From Linepithema humile (lineage: Eukaryota > Arthropoda > Insecta > Hymenoptera > Formicidae), in contig NC_090131.1 in the NCBI RefSeq assembly GCF_040581485.1, forward strand, positions 20,906,532 through 20,970,531: DNA of 64,000 nt, in the 5' to 3' direction. Each line of letters opens with the position of its first letter. Within the stretch, counting starts at the first letter, position 1. Position numbers and translations under genes: made by a program. Positions 10,263 through 22,581 of the stretch are shown here, piece by piece. The notes beneath the pieces were generated by a model. The model was not told the DNA's origin. It did not search any database and saw only the letters and a program-made list of their open reading frames with translations.

Positions 10263-13200
10263 TTGATCTTTAAAAAAAAGAAATATTGATAATTGAAATC
10301 TCTCAATAACGTTCAAAGTAATTAACATTTGAAAAATAATTATTACGTGCAATAAATTTTTTATTTGTCTCTCAAACAAATATTTAACAAAATAATTACG
10401 CAAATATCAAAACAAGTCTTTCTAATTGTCATATAATTATTATATAAATATTGTAAATTGTAAATATATTCAGTTTATTAAAAATTTATTTGCGTCACGT
10501 AGATAAATAATTAATATATTCAACAAATAACAAATAATAAATATGTGATAAATTATTCACTTCCAAATTGCTCAACGAATATCTGATAACTGCTTCGACC
10601 TTCTTCTTTTAATGCTCCTTCATAGCACTCACTCATTCAAAAATATGATCGCGTGACACTTTGAACGACATTCCAAACTTTAACCGCATTCCTAACGCGC
10701 ACTTTGTTACATTATGACAAAGAAATAACTCGGAAAGGCATGGTTGCATGGAGTTACGATCCGTTTAACACTCACGAAGCAGGCAACAGCGGCGGAAGGA
10801 AATCAAAATCAAGTTTAACTTTACAGCGCAAACTGTTAATTACCTGCAGGATAATAATCTCCTAACATTGCTGCAATCATGTTTTGTAAAACGATAACAC
10901 AATGATACAGAACAATTCTTCCTGTAATTTTGCTGCGTGAGTGTTAAACGCTGTGCGAATGATATCAATCGTAACAATGTGGAGACAACAGATCACAAAA
11001 AAAATTTAAACAGAAAAAAACAATCATAGAGCGCTGCGAGGCAGCATTAAAGTAAACATTTATCGCGCTATCAAATTTTTTATATATTATAAAGCAATTA
11101 ATTTTCTGTTTTTTACGTTTTAAAAATTACTGCATGGGTTATTGCATTATTTTTTTCTTTTATTTTATTAAATTTAGTTAGATTTGTTAGCCTGTTTTAA
11201 TATAAATAAATGATATAAATAAATAATTTCATAATATTTGTTGCAATCGCTGTTTGAGGGATGATAAAACTTAAGTATTTATAAAGATTGCTATTCGCAA
11301 AATTTGCAAATGCAAAATAATGCATTAAAATAGTGTTGATTCAACTTGAGCAGTTGACTTGTTCGTAATCTCTGAGTGTATTTTGTATGCTGTGACATGT
11401 TAGTTTACGTTAGCGTTTGCAAAATACTATATATCACGCATTACTAAATCAAGATTATTATTAAATATTAAATGTTACTCAAAGATGTTAAATCGAAGTT
11501 GTTCCTTAAATAATGGTGAATAATTGAATAGGGATAGCTAAGCGCTTTACAAAAAACGCCAGAATGACCGCTCTCAAGCTTCTCTCTGATATCAGATTTC
11601 CGCCAATAATGAATATAATAAAAGACACTACTGTACAGTACTGATATTTTCATTTTGTAATTAACATTATGAAACTTTGTGATTTTTATTTTAAATTTTA
11701 CGTAGCAGTCGTGGTTTTGTTTGAAATTTATTACTTTGTTCTTGGATAAAATGTAAAAATTGCGAGTAATGATTTTCTTTGAGAACATGCCGATGCCGTT
11801 TGTTAGCGAGAATTTCCAGCTCTTTCACTTTTTTTTCGGCTTTTTCTTGCGTGTCTAACTTACTCATTACTCGTCCCTATTGCGTGTGAAGATTTCTATT
11901 ATGATCTGTAAAAGTCGCGACGGTCGACGGTATCGTTTATTATCACGTTTATTACTTCTCTTCGCTCTTAGCCTGCTATTAATAAAAAAAACTGTTCCTT
12001 TATGTGTGCATGTTTTCCGATGAGGTATTTATGTTATCGCACGAGCCAAGACAACATTGTTCATCGCAGTAGACTTTGAACGCCGTTAAGCATCGGCGAA
12101 AGCAGACCGCTTATACACAGAAATAAAGTTGCGCGTTGCGGAACTTGAGAAATAATTTCTGGTCGACGGCGCTGTCCGGGAGCTTTATTTCTGGCAACCG
12201 TTCAAATAGTTAGGAACTTAAATTCCACGAAAGCGAGGGCGGCTTTTTCGAGGGCGTAAACTGCTCGTGCCAGCGCCGAGTCTCTCTCATTTTCACCACC
12301 GTCGCTCTACATTGAAGCTTTGGCATCGTGAACTTTACGAGCCTCGAGCCACGTTCTAATCGGGTTCCCCATAATGGTCCGTCGATTGACGTCGGTCTTG
12401 TACGAAAAGAGCGCGAAATTAGTATGAGGGAGAGAGAGAAGTTTCTTCATCGTCGTTCTCCAAATAGCGGATACATAGAACGATTGGAGCGAGTGGTTAA
12501 AACAAAACGGTCGAGGAAAAGCTTTCGCAAAATCCTTTCGTATTTTTTTTATGCTGTCACCTAATGGATCGTGCTCGATCGATGAAAACGTCTCACCGAA
12601 TGGGCGTCATTCCTTGAATGTGGATTTCATTTTATATCCAGTTAATATTCGAGGCGAAATATCTCGTGATCCTGACGCGGCTTAGGAATGTTGAAATTTT
12701 CACGCGAATGCGATGTATACTGCACGCGGGATCGCCGGAAAGAATATTCAAGCGGTTCAGATCGGCACGAGGCGTCTCGAGGATGTCGCTTTCGCGAAGG
12801 TCGTACGTGCAACGGTACTTTCGGAGTCGGACTTTACGACGACGACCGCATTCGCGGACGAGCGTTTTGTTATAAAGCCGGGGACACTCCGAGAATATAA
12901 GAGATTCTAACGGTAGCTTATGCAATCCCATGCGTCTTTCATGCGAAGGGGATGGAGAAGGAAACGTGTACTCGATTATGGCGGCCGCCCGCTTCTCACG
13001 CTTTTCCGCCACGGTTAGTACGCGTTCCGACGTTCCCGTCTCTCGGTTGGTTGGAATAAATCAAGGCTTGCCAATACCGGCCGCGCGGCGAGGTCTTATT
13101 ACATAGTCGCGCGACCGATCCGTAGACGCCCGTCACCCTTATTTATAAAGAGAAAGGTTCACTTTCCCAACAGTCGATTTTTCTTTCCTCGCTCGATCCC

Positions 13201-13421
13201 CTTTCTCAATTCATTCGCATTATAGTGTTTCCAGAAGTAGTAATTCTCGTCAGATGGGAAAGCTGATTGTATTAAATTTTGCGTTGGCGAGAGTGATATT
13301 TCATTATAAGCTTGCTTTAAAACAGATGCGTTCGTGAAAATTAGATCGTAAACAATGCTATAATCCTTACGTGACACATATATTTTTGACATTTTATTCG
13401 TGTCTTTCGTGTCTGAGTTGG
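10263..13421. other. Intron stretch, AT-rich then GC-richer
   Basis: About 10263-11800 is strongly AT-rich. From about 12050 the sequence becomes GC- and CpG-richer with several overlapping open frames on both strands (12328-13012), the pattern expected of chance frames in CpG-rich intron DNA. No repeat or gene is recognised. Confidence 0.55.
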
Positions 13422-13459
13422 TTTTTCACAATGTTAAAGCGCTTAAAAATTGTGAAAAA
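13422..13459. repeat. 38 bp near-perfect hairpin
   Basis: TTTTTCACAAT at 13422-13432 is the exact complement of 13449-13459. The 16-base spacer is itself almost palindromic around AAGCGCTT, so nearly the whole segment is self-complementary. Confidence 0.8.
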
Positions 13460-15550
13460 AATTCTACACGTTTTGTTTAAAGTTTCTAGCCAATTATATT
13501 ACATGTTTAAAAACGTTGAAAACTTTTTATTCTAGCAAATTGAAAGCTTTGAAAACTGAAAGTTTGATAGGGCACGAAATGATCCGTGTATACCATTTAA
13601 GAGGTAAAAGTGCATTACAGTCCTTAAGCGAATGATGACAGCAATCGTGTGGAAGATATTGGAGAATTATTATGGTATCGATTTTGATATTATACATGCT
13701 CTTCGCGTGTAAAGTTGAACGGCGAATATGATCGATCATGTAGTAATCACACGATCTCGGAGCTCTTATCGCTGTGAAATAGCTCGGCTGTGTATGTGCA
13801 GCCCAGAATCTGTCATAGTAATATCGCCGGCGACAAAAGAACGCTTGTGCAAATTCCAACGTGTCGTTCTCGCGCAAAATTACATCGACGAATTCCTCAC
13901 GCGAATCTCCATCGGTGCTGTTGGAGAAAAGAAGAAAACCGCGCTAACCTGGGGACATTATCTCGATGAGGCAATGAGAGATCCTCCTTCGCATCCGGCA
14001 GCAACGTTTTTCTTACCTCTTTATAGCGCTGCATTAGATTATGCTGCATAATGCTGTATAAACGAGCCGCTCCGCCGTTATCGGCGGGTTGAATTTTCAT
14101 CCCCGGTCTCGATCGCGACAAGATTCAAGCGACTGATACACGATTTTCTCGCGCGAGAGAAATTCGAGTCGTTAAACAACATTTCAGCTCTTACTGTTAT
14201 GCTTGTTATACCGGCAATTTGGGATACCTTAGCGCTTTACCGCGATGAGCGCGCTTTATCTTGCTTAATGGCTGTTATCGTTCTCCGCCTCTTATCTTAT
14301 TCGATGTTAGGGATTCTTATCCTCGAGAGCTCTGTAGTGCGGTAACGTGCGAAAGCTGCTTATACCGGCAGCATGTTAACTCGTAATAACACGAGCGTCC
14401 ATTATAATGACTGACGTTGTAGCTAAATGCGCGAACTTGCGATTTTCCCTAGAAATTTTGTGTTTGAGTGCGCTCTGCAATTCTCGCGAGACGGTTAGGT
14501 GCGTCGAAGGGGAGCGCGAGAACATTGGAAAGGACGAGTTGGCGCTGACGAGTTCGAGCAGTTTTTATGTACGCCTCGTAATTTTATCAATATCTTTGCT
14601 TGACGAGCGTTTCATGTCAAATCCTGTGCGTTAAAATTTTCTAGTGCGCTAAAATTTGTCATTTTTACAATTTTGCGTGTCTTCACAAGTAATATCATCA
14701 AAATTATTTACAAATGGATTCTTAGATAAAAAATAGATGCATCAGCTAAAAATCGGATAAAAATGAATAATGCAAAACTACAAAACTATTATAGATCAAT
14801 ACAAATATTACAATACGTATGTTTCGGCCACGATTTCAGGCTTTCTTCAATTTAGTTTCAGAGATGAAGATAAAATTTGCACGTGTATTACATCTTACAC
14901 TCAATTGTATGTATTTTTCAGAGAAGTGACCATGTACCGTTCAATTTTTTCTTTCTTTCGCAAATTTGCTAATTCAACCTCCAATTTCGTGCGCGCGTTA
15001 TCCGAGCAATATTCGAACGCGCGGAATCGAGCTGGCAAATCACGGAAGATTGAGATTCGGGCTGCACGGCTAGTCCTCGTGCTGCGTAATCTAGATGATA
15101 ACGCGTAGATTAAGTCGGACGCCGAAATACCAGGAGTTAATCGCGTTCACGGGCCACGCGGCGTCCCAGAAGCGTATAATTATCGCGCCCAAGCGTTTAA
15201 CATCGAACTGGCTGCCTCGGAGGGATTCCTATAGCGATAGCGAGGGTCCTAATTTCTCAGGGGCCAACGTTAAAATACACCCTAATTTGCTGACTCGTGG
15301 ATACTGAAACAAGATTCGTCTCTGGTTACTCCTCTTTTATCTTATAACGTTAGACCCTCTTATTAAGCCTTTGAACGTTTTTATTACGTAAAAATTGGAC
15401 TATTTACTTGATAATGTTTAATTATCTTGCAAAAAGATTTAAAATAAAAACAATAGTATTTTTTTTACAATATGACGCAATATAATAAATTTAAATACGA
15501 ATAAGTGTATATTTTAAAATAATTAGAGAAAAATAATATTCTAATATAAA
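13460..15550. other. Intron stretch with no recognised feature
   Basis: Mixed-composition intron with several open frames of 60-116 codons on both strands. None shows motif or composition support. No repeat stands out. Confidence 0.5.
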
Positions 15551-15832
15551 AAATAATATTACGAAATAAGATTCATGAGACCTGTAAATATAGGTGGAGT
15601 TTGTGTGACACGCTGTAAAGTTTCAAATAGTTATTGAACGTTTCAGCCCTGATCACGGATTCTCTTCACTGCATGTGTACAATCTTTTGATCTCGTAATT
15701 TTCGAATTACGTACACTGACTCGTAGTTAAGATCGAAATATTTATAACTATTTGAAACTTTGCAATATTTTGCACGTGCAACAACTCTGTTCTATAGTTC
15801 TCATAGATCTTATTTATTATTAATATTATTTT
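15551..15832. repeat. Nested imperfect inverted repeat, about 280 bp
   Basis: The outer arms, about 15551-15634 and 15744-15832, are diverged reverse complements sharing AATAATATT, AATAAGAT and ATGAGA blocks in the same order. The innermost 18 bases of each arm (15617-15634 and 15744-15761) are exact complements. Inside the 109-base centre is a further perfect hairpin, CGTAATT-TTCG-AATTACG at 15694-15711. It looks like an old fold-back element or a MITE with long arms. Function is unknown. Confidence 0.7.
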
Positions 15833-18309
15833 CCAAGCGTACATTTGATTTCTAAAAGATAAAATTAATTATGCAATATTTGTGCAAAGATAAAAAATTG
15901 TGAAGACTTGCATTGAATGCCATATATCTAGAAATGAACAGGTCACAACTGTAACGGCTAAAATACGTCGAGGTAACAACCGCAGTGACAGCTTTGCGTG
16001 CGACCGCTATCATTTAATATCTCGTTAACGTTGTCGCACGTGGAGACGCTTGATCGCACGCGCCAAATAACAAACCATCCATTAGCACGGCGCCGATTAT
16101 GAGCATCGACATTGCAAGTGGCCGTTCCGGCAATGTGAAATTATCAATCAATGCGCCTCTAGCAGGCATCCATTAATTAACAATAACAAGATGAATGCGA
16201 AATTGAGTTCTGCCTCAATATTACTAATGCACTACTTTGTCCCCCGATTTATTTAAGACTTCGCGCGTAAGACTCATCTGTTATTATTGTACTTATCAAT
16301 CAATTTCTCCGTTGATTGCTTTGCATTGATATTTGCGTCGATATCCTATATTCGGCCAGTAAACTTACGTGATGAGAGCGATGTGTGTTATGACATTCCA
16401 CCTCTTGCCAAAATTATATCAGTGTAATTATATTTGCCTAAAGCCGTGATGTATACGCCCATATACGCATTGCGGTGGATCTTTCTATCCCATGACGTTT
16501 GCTGAAAATTGCGGATTTGTAATGCACTAAGTGTAGGGGTTGGAGCCGTATGCGGGAACGGAAGTACTCTCTCTCGAAAATGCAAACAGCAACCGCAGAG
16601 ACGCGGATCTCTCCGTCGACCGAGAGTTCACCGCGCGTATGATATATATGACTACGCGCCGTATATTTGCCGTTAAACTGCAAAAGTTGCGTATGTAAAT
16701 CGAGTCTTCTCCCGTGGCGATAGCCGCTCGTGTCGTCCGAAACTAGCGCGATTTCTAGTCGTGTGATGCTGCATCTGGTCTGTCGACTCTCCGGAATCTT
16801 CCATAAATAAATGTATGAGGTGTGTCTGCGCGCGCGCGCGTGCGCGCGTGTGTGTGTGTGTGTGCGTGCGAAGCGCGAATATGACACGTACACGTGTATT
16901 GCGTGGCGAATACACCGCGCGCGCTCGTAACCTGTGACGCTTGTTGATGCCGATTGAAGTGAGCGTGTAGACAGTTGGCGGAAACTATGTCTGTGTGATG
17001 GTTCAACTGCACCGCGACGATTACCTATCTTCCTGTTTTATACTCCATTTTTCTCTCCGCGTCAAGGCACGTTTACACACCAAACCTATATAGATATAGC
17101 TTTTTTTACAAAGGTATAAAAAATAGATTTGTGTGAAGAGTTCTGTGTATAGAGAATTGTTCTATATTTTATTTATCCTATATTTTAGTTGGATTTTTTT
17201 TTTAAATTTTATTTGAAAGCGTAAAAACATTCTCGATAACGCAAAAGCGCCAAGCAATAATAAATCTGAGCATACATTTTTGATAACGTTCGCCTATATA
17301 TTAATTAACGAATTAGTGAACGAGGCGTTTCATATTATACATTTAGATCATATTCTCGGAATATTTCATTTAAGCATGGCGGAAACAATTGGTATGCAAC
17401 TGTACGAATGTACGGTACTCGCTTACAGCATGAAACTACGATCGATTCTCACGGGAGATGCAACTACACCGAGTGCATTGTTAATACTCTCCAAGGTATA
17501 AACGAAAACAATATGCGGAGAAACTACGAAGAACAATAGTCAACGAGAATAATCGGGGGACTGTGATCGCTGGCACACTTTGCGGAGTAAATATGCGTTA
17601 TTCGTTACGAGCAGGATTATGTTTCTCAATAATGAGAGCACGAATATAAGATATCAAGAGAATAGAAGATAAATTGATGCCAAAACAAAAGTGAATAATT
17701 GATGAGATCGAAACTAGCTCAGACGCGAACAGTTCACTTGCAATTAATTTTTGTGCTGTCACTTATTCGCGTATTCGTACACATCGAAATTACATAATTT
17801 AAATAGTTTAGCTAGAGTGGTTGGTAGACTATGACATGTATAAATTTCAATGATTAATTATGGTTAGCGCACTTCTCGAAGTTTGTTACATTCTAGCGAA
17901 ATAAAATTGAGAGTTACAAGCAAAAAGAGGTTAATAGGGTTAAATTAAAAGTTAATGAACTTTTAACGTTTAATATGAGTTTTAATTCGATTTAAGTCCT
18001 ATTAGCCACACCTGGTTGGCTATAACAGGATAGTAGAGAGAAGGCAACTTTCTTTATTAGGGCCTCACGTCGAAAGCAACAGATAATTAATATTCGTGGA
18101 AGACGTGCGGACGCGTGATTAGATGTAGATAGTGGATGAGGAAAATTTCGCTATAATATGTAAAGTATAACCGGCTTAGAATTAAAGTTTGCGTATATTC
18201 CGGTGGCGCGTCTTTGTATGTGCTCGCGCAGTAATGCACATGCTTGATTACTGAAACAAACTCTAAAAAAGGTAACTGGCGTGAATTTCCGGCGGGATGT
18301 TTTCCCAAG
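15833..18309. other. Intron stretch, simple repeats only
   Basis: Mixed sequence containing the alternating GC/GT tract at 16827-16870. The minus-strand frames at about 16438-17012 translate that tract and are not genes. Nothing else is recognised. Confidence 0.55.
16827..16870. repeat. 44 bp alternating pyrimidine-purine tract
   Basis: Uninterrupted (C/T)G alternation, first GC-rich then (TG)n, then CGTGCG. Such tracts can adopt Z-DNA under negative supercoiling. It lies in a CpG-rich neighbourhood. Confidence 0.9.
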
Positions 18310-18336
18310 GAGAGAGAGAGAGAGAGAGAAAGAGAG
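18310..18336. repeat. GA microsatellite
   Basis: GA repeated about 13 times with one A insertion. It is purine-rich on this strand. Confidence 0.95.
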
Positions 18337-18536
18337 TGCCGTGTGGCGCGATGTTGCACGGCGACGCGCATTAGATCCTTTCACGGTGCAGCGACTCTTC
18401 CAGGCGAAGCTTTTAGCTCGCCAGGCTGATTTACGAAATGGCAGAAGGCCCTTTCGTAGCTGCGCTCTGCAGTCGCTCGTCTCGTGGTTGGCCGGCGGCG
18501 TTGTTCCCGACCGATGCAGCAAGTCAGAGGGAGCTG

Positions 18537-18588
<52 letters not shown>
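18537..18588. repeat. CT microsatellite
   Basis: CT repeated about 25 times with one T interruption, about 200 bp after the GA tract and in the opposite orientation. Frames crossing it encode Ser-Leu runs and are artefacts. Confidence 0.95.
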
Positions 18589-18590
<2 letters not shown>

Positions 18591-18798
18591 ATCGTGTGAC
18601 TACTCTGCCACGGTTTTTCTCGGTTTCGCTCCGGTAAATAACGTCGCGGTAGGTTTGGGCGCGGTGAGAAAAATTAATGTGCTTGTCCGCCGCGGGCCTA
18701 GCGGGCTCTTGAAGCTGGTGTTAGATGGTTAGTAATGGCATTACTGTTGAACAGGCTGCGTGCCCTATTATGCAGTCATTCTCACGCGAAATAAGAAT

Positions 18799-19223
18799 GT
18801 ACACACAGAAAAATACATACTGTATTTAAGTAAATATTACTTGCTTTAAGTATTTTATAAGTTCATATATACGCAAATCTATCGTAAGTTCATCATAAGC
18901 ATCAAATTTATTCAAAATATATTTTGATCCCAGTAAGTTTAATACTTCAATCAAGAATATTAAATTAGAAAAAGAATTCTATTTGCTTATTAAATTAACC
19001 AAATCTGACTTTTCTTCGATACAATTTTATAATATTCTTCACCAAAAAATAACTACTTCTTTTGAGTATATGATAATGAGTTTATCAAAAATTTGTGATG
19101 AGTATATTTTAAGACTATTATCAAGAAAATATTCTTTATTAAAGATAATTGTTACTTAAAAAAAGAAAAGTAAGCCGAGTAATTACTTTTCTTAGCAATA
19201 GAATGATATTTTTCTGTGTGTAC
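18799..19223. mobile_element. MITE with CACACAG-type termini, 425 bp
   Basis: GTACACACAGAAAAATA at 18799-18815 is the exact reverse complement of 19207-19223. If the outer TA is taken as the target-site duplication, the element begins CACACAGAAAAATA, a layout consistent with a Tc1/mariner-type insertion; the superfamily is inference. The interior is AT-rich and non-coding, with repeated TAAGTA and ATTACTT motifs near the ends. Confidence 0.8.
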
Positions 19224-19233
19224 TTGATGCAAG

Positions 19234-19358
19234 TACATTCAACAAAAGCCTAAGAGAACTAAAATTTTATACGCTTATGCTGCGTACGAACGCGGTTTGT
19301 TAACACGCACGCTATATATTATTCATGTCGAAACATAATAATACCCACATTATTTTCT
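19234..19358. repeat. Segment duplicated at 21623-21744
   Basis: A 125 bp stretch beginning TACATTCAACAAAAGCC and ending ATTATTTTCT. A nearly identical 122 bp copy occurs 2.4 kb downstream in the same orientation, differing by a 3-base gap near the start and one C/T change. It starts 10 bp after the MITE, whose sequence is not in the copy. Which locus is the source is not proven. Confidence 0.95.
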
Positions 19359-21557
19359 ACGCAAATATTATAATTTGGCTTTGACGCGTCTTTATTAAAA
19401 TTTGGAAGCATATTTGATGGAATAATTACGATGCCGATTTAATTATGCTATTAAGTGATGTACATGTTCGATTATGCGGCATTATGAGTCTAATGCTGTT
19501 ATTTATGTACATTCCATCGGCGGTCAAACACGCTGTATGTACATATTATATTTCTATTATTCATGTAAATTTATACATCTGATGCGTGTGATCACATGAG
19601 CCCTTTCATATTCCTTGGTGCTTCATTAATTCTGACGTACAGCGGACGGTTTCGCTCATTCATATTGAACGTTCCACAAATGCGTTCTGCATTTATAATA
19701 TTTCTGAAAGGATGAGGCGGAATAAATCGTTAGGTAGTTCGATTGAATCCTGAAAGAAAAGCTTTGGATGAGAGGGAAAACCCATACTGTACGTGACGCA
19801 GAACTGATTTCGGAACGATGCGCGCACAGAGCCAATTTTTAAGATTCATGCGCCAAGGCGGCGGAGCGGCGATTTGGCATCTTTAGAAAGCCGAGACGAG
19901 AAGAATGTGTGCTTTGAGACGGCGCGGGTGTGCACAGACATTTGAGAACAGACGGAGAGAAGAGAAAATGGTAATAGGGGGAAAGGCGAGACGAATGCGG
20001 GTGCAATCATTCGGGAGGATAGTGTCTCCTATTACCGAACTTTTAAAGCGTCTTTGAGCAATATTGTCTTCGCGGTGTGCAAGATGGAATGCCACCATTT
20101 CGCTTTCTGCCTTTCCTCGTAACGATTCGTCGTTTCGGGCCTCCTCATCGTCGTCGCTCTTCGGGCGTCTCTTTCTCCCCGTTCACTCCTCGTTGCAACA
20201 CCCACTAGCCAAATGGATGAGATCATTCCGGAGCAGCGTCGCGCCTTAAGGCTCCTATTTCCTCACTTCAGCTATATTGAATTATAGCATTAGAGGCGAG
20301 AAATCTTGTGAATTTTATTCTTGCAGTATACGTCGAATTAAATTAGTTTTTTATACACCATCCCATTTGGATTTGATGGTATAAATTGGTAAATCACACC
20401 TCGAAAGCTTCTCTTTTTATTATCTTGCACATTAGCGAATGCACGTAATTCAATCTTCATAAGTTTTACATTTATAGCAAAAATGAATAAAAATGAATAA
20501 AGTACGCTATTTATTATCTTATAAATCGAAAAAAGAACCTTCGGTATATTTTATCAATCTACGTTATTAAACGCGTGAGTGATGATATGTGAAAAAAAAT
20601 AATTTACTTCGACATAAAATGCAAAAAAAAATTTTTGACACAATTTCTCGCTCCTGCCGTCATAATTCAATGTGACTGCAGCGAGGGATCAGGAGCTTTA
20701 ACTCTACTGACAAATTTTGCGCGAAACGAGGTCTTTTAGGTAGATCGTAGATCTTGCAATAAATTGAAAGTCAATTTTTCTCTTTTTATGGCAAATCATA
20801 ATTTCTTGTAATTTTTGTTATATATGATGTTGAATATTTTATGAATAAAGTTTAAAATCAAATTTTTATTTAAATAGAGTTTGGTTAAAATAAACGACGG
20901 AGAGAGTATTTCTGCTTTATACTTGAGAGAATATTTCTGCTGCTACTTAATAATTTATTATTATGATATTTATTGTTACCAGAATTTATTATAATTCATT
21001 ATTGCGATGTTTACTATTGTTTAGAAGGAATTTTGGGCAAACAGTGTATGAGTTGCGCTCGATACTATAGAAAATATTGTTACATTACCTGTATGTAGAA
21101 GCGACTCGAAACGCGACTCAAACACGGGGTTTATTCCAACGAAATTGGACTGCACTTGTAAGGTATTTGCTCGCGTGCTAGTTTTATCCGTTAACATATA
21201 TATGTGCTTGTGAGTGATTCGTACGAAAAATGTCTAGCAATGTGCGTGCCTGGATAGACGGTGGAAAACCTTTTTCAATGGATTTACTCTCTCGGGACGA
21301 AATCGTCTATTTCGGCTCGATCTTTGTATATCTTCCTACGACTATCGCGATTTTTGCACAGTTCCTTTCGTCGTGACAATTGTGTGTTTAAATTTATACC
21401 TTTTAAAATATTGCGAAATTTGCGAAAACTTGCGAAATTCTGAAATTTCTAGTCGAGAGATTTTTATAAATATTATCTGGCATAATTGTAATAACATTAT
21501 GCAACATATTTATGTAATATTCTTTTATTTTTCTCACTGATTATCGTTGATCGAAAA
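19359..21557. other. Intron stretch with small tandem duplications
   Basis: Mixed sequence. A short tandem duplication of about 23 bp (20902-20924 and 20925-20948, both GAGAG...TATTTCTGCT...ACTT) is followed by two AT-rich units with the pattern AATTTATTAT...TTTA(T/C)TATTG up to about 21020. No genes recognised. Confidence 0.55.
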
Positions 21558-21807
21558 ATGATCGAGGAGTGCAAACAGTCATAAACTCGTCTAATACCCG
21601 TCTAATACCGTTTATCTTTCATTACATTCAACAAAAGCCGAGAACTAAAATTTTATACGTTTATGCTGCGTACGAACGCGGTTTGTTAACACGCACGCTA
21701 TATATTATTCATGTCGAAACATAATAATACCCACATTATTTTCTGATGATCGAGGAGTGCAAACAGTCATAAACTCGTCTAATACCCGTCTAATACCGTT
21801 TATCTTT
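21558..21807. repeat. 62 bp direct repeats flanking a copied segment
   Basis: The sequence from ATGATCGAGGAGTGC to TTTATCTTT occurs identically at 21558-21619 and 21746-21807. Between them lies the 122 bp copy of 19234-19358 (21623-21744) with only a few junction bases (CAT, or CA with microhomology, before and G after). The arrangement resembles a staggered break filled by a templated insertion that duplicated the target. It is not a standard transposon, because the inserted segment has no terminal repeats. Confidence 0.95.
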
Positions 21808-22559
21808 TAGTAAGTGATAAACATTATGTCCTATTGAGATAATCGCGTCGTTTTCCGAATGAAATGCTGATCTTATCGCGATCACGTGCGCTACAATGGA
21901 AACAAGAGTTAAATCGCTAAGGGCGAGAGCGTATTTTCGTTCAACTCTTATTGGCTCAAGCGCGAGGGTTGTCCTTTTGGTTATCGAGGATTTATCTTCT
22001 GAATGTGTGCGAGCTATCGATTCCTCTTCCTTACCGTAGTAAGGTTAAATCGAGCATCCCTCGTGAGCGCTGTCACGCTTGCCACCCTTCGCGCCCTGTC
22101 CCACAAGCGCGACTTTTATTTTATCCCGGAGCATTTTTCTCGCGCCCACATCACCGACGCGACGGGAGACGAAAAACAGAGATACGACGTCGTCTCGAGA
22201 GGCGATAGAGTCTGCCAAGACATCTCTTTGCCTCGCTCGGCGAACTGCTCTGTATCGCGCCTGATTTATCCCCGATATCGTTTCGTTTAATAGCAGCTGA
22301 ATCGTGTATCGGATGCAAATACCGGCTTATGGCAGGCCGGTACATATTGCTGTTTTGATTATCGAAATCGATCATTACGTCTTCGAAAGAAAAGACGGCA
22401 GTTAAGAAATCTATGCTGGGTTGGCGTATAGTACTCGTGTACTAACAATACATCTCACTGGACGATATACATCCTGAGGCAGTTACAAAATTACGACCCT
22501 TCGGGGGTTGATAATTTTCTCTGACTGCGTATGTACGTAGTTCCGCACGATGGATACTT

Positions 22560-22581
22560 CGTTGTACAGAGCTGTACAACG
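22560..22581. repeat. 22 bp palindrome
   Basis: CGTTGTACAG at 22560-22569 and CTGTACAACG at 22572-22581 are exact complements with only AG between them. Confidence 0.85.
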
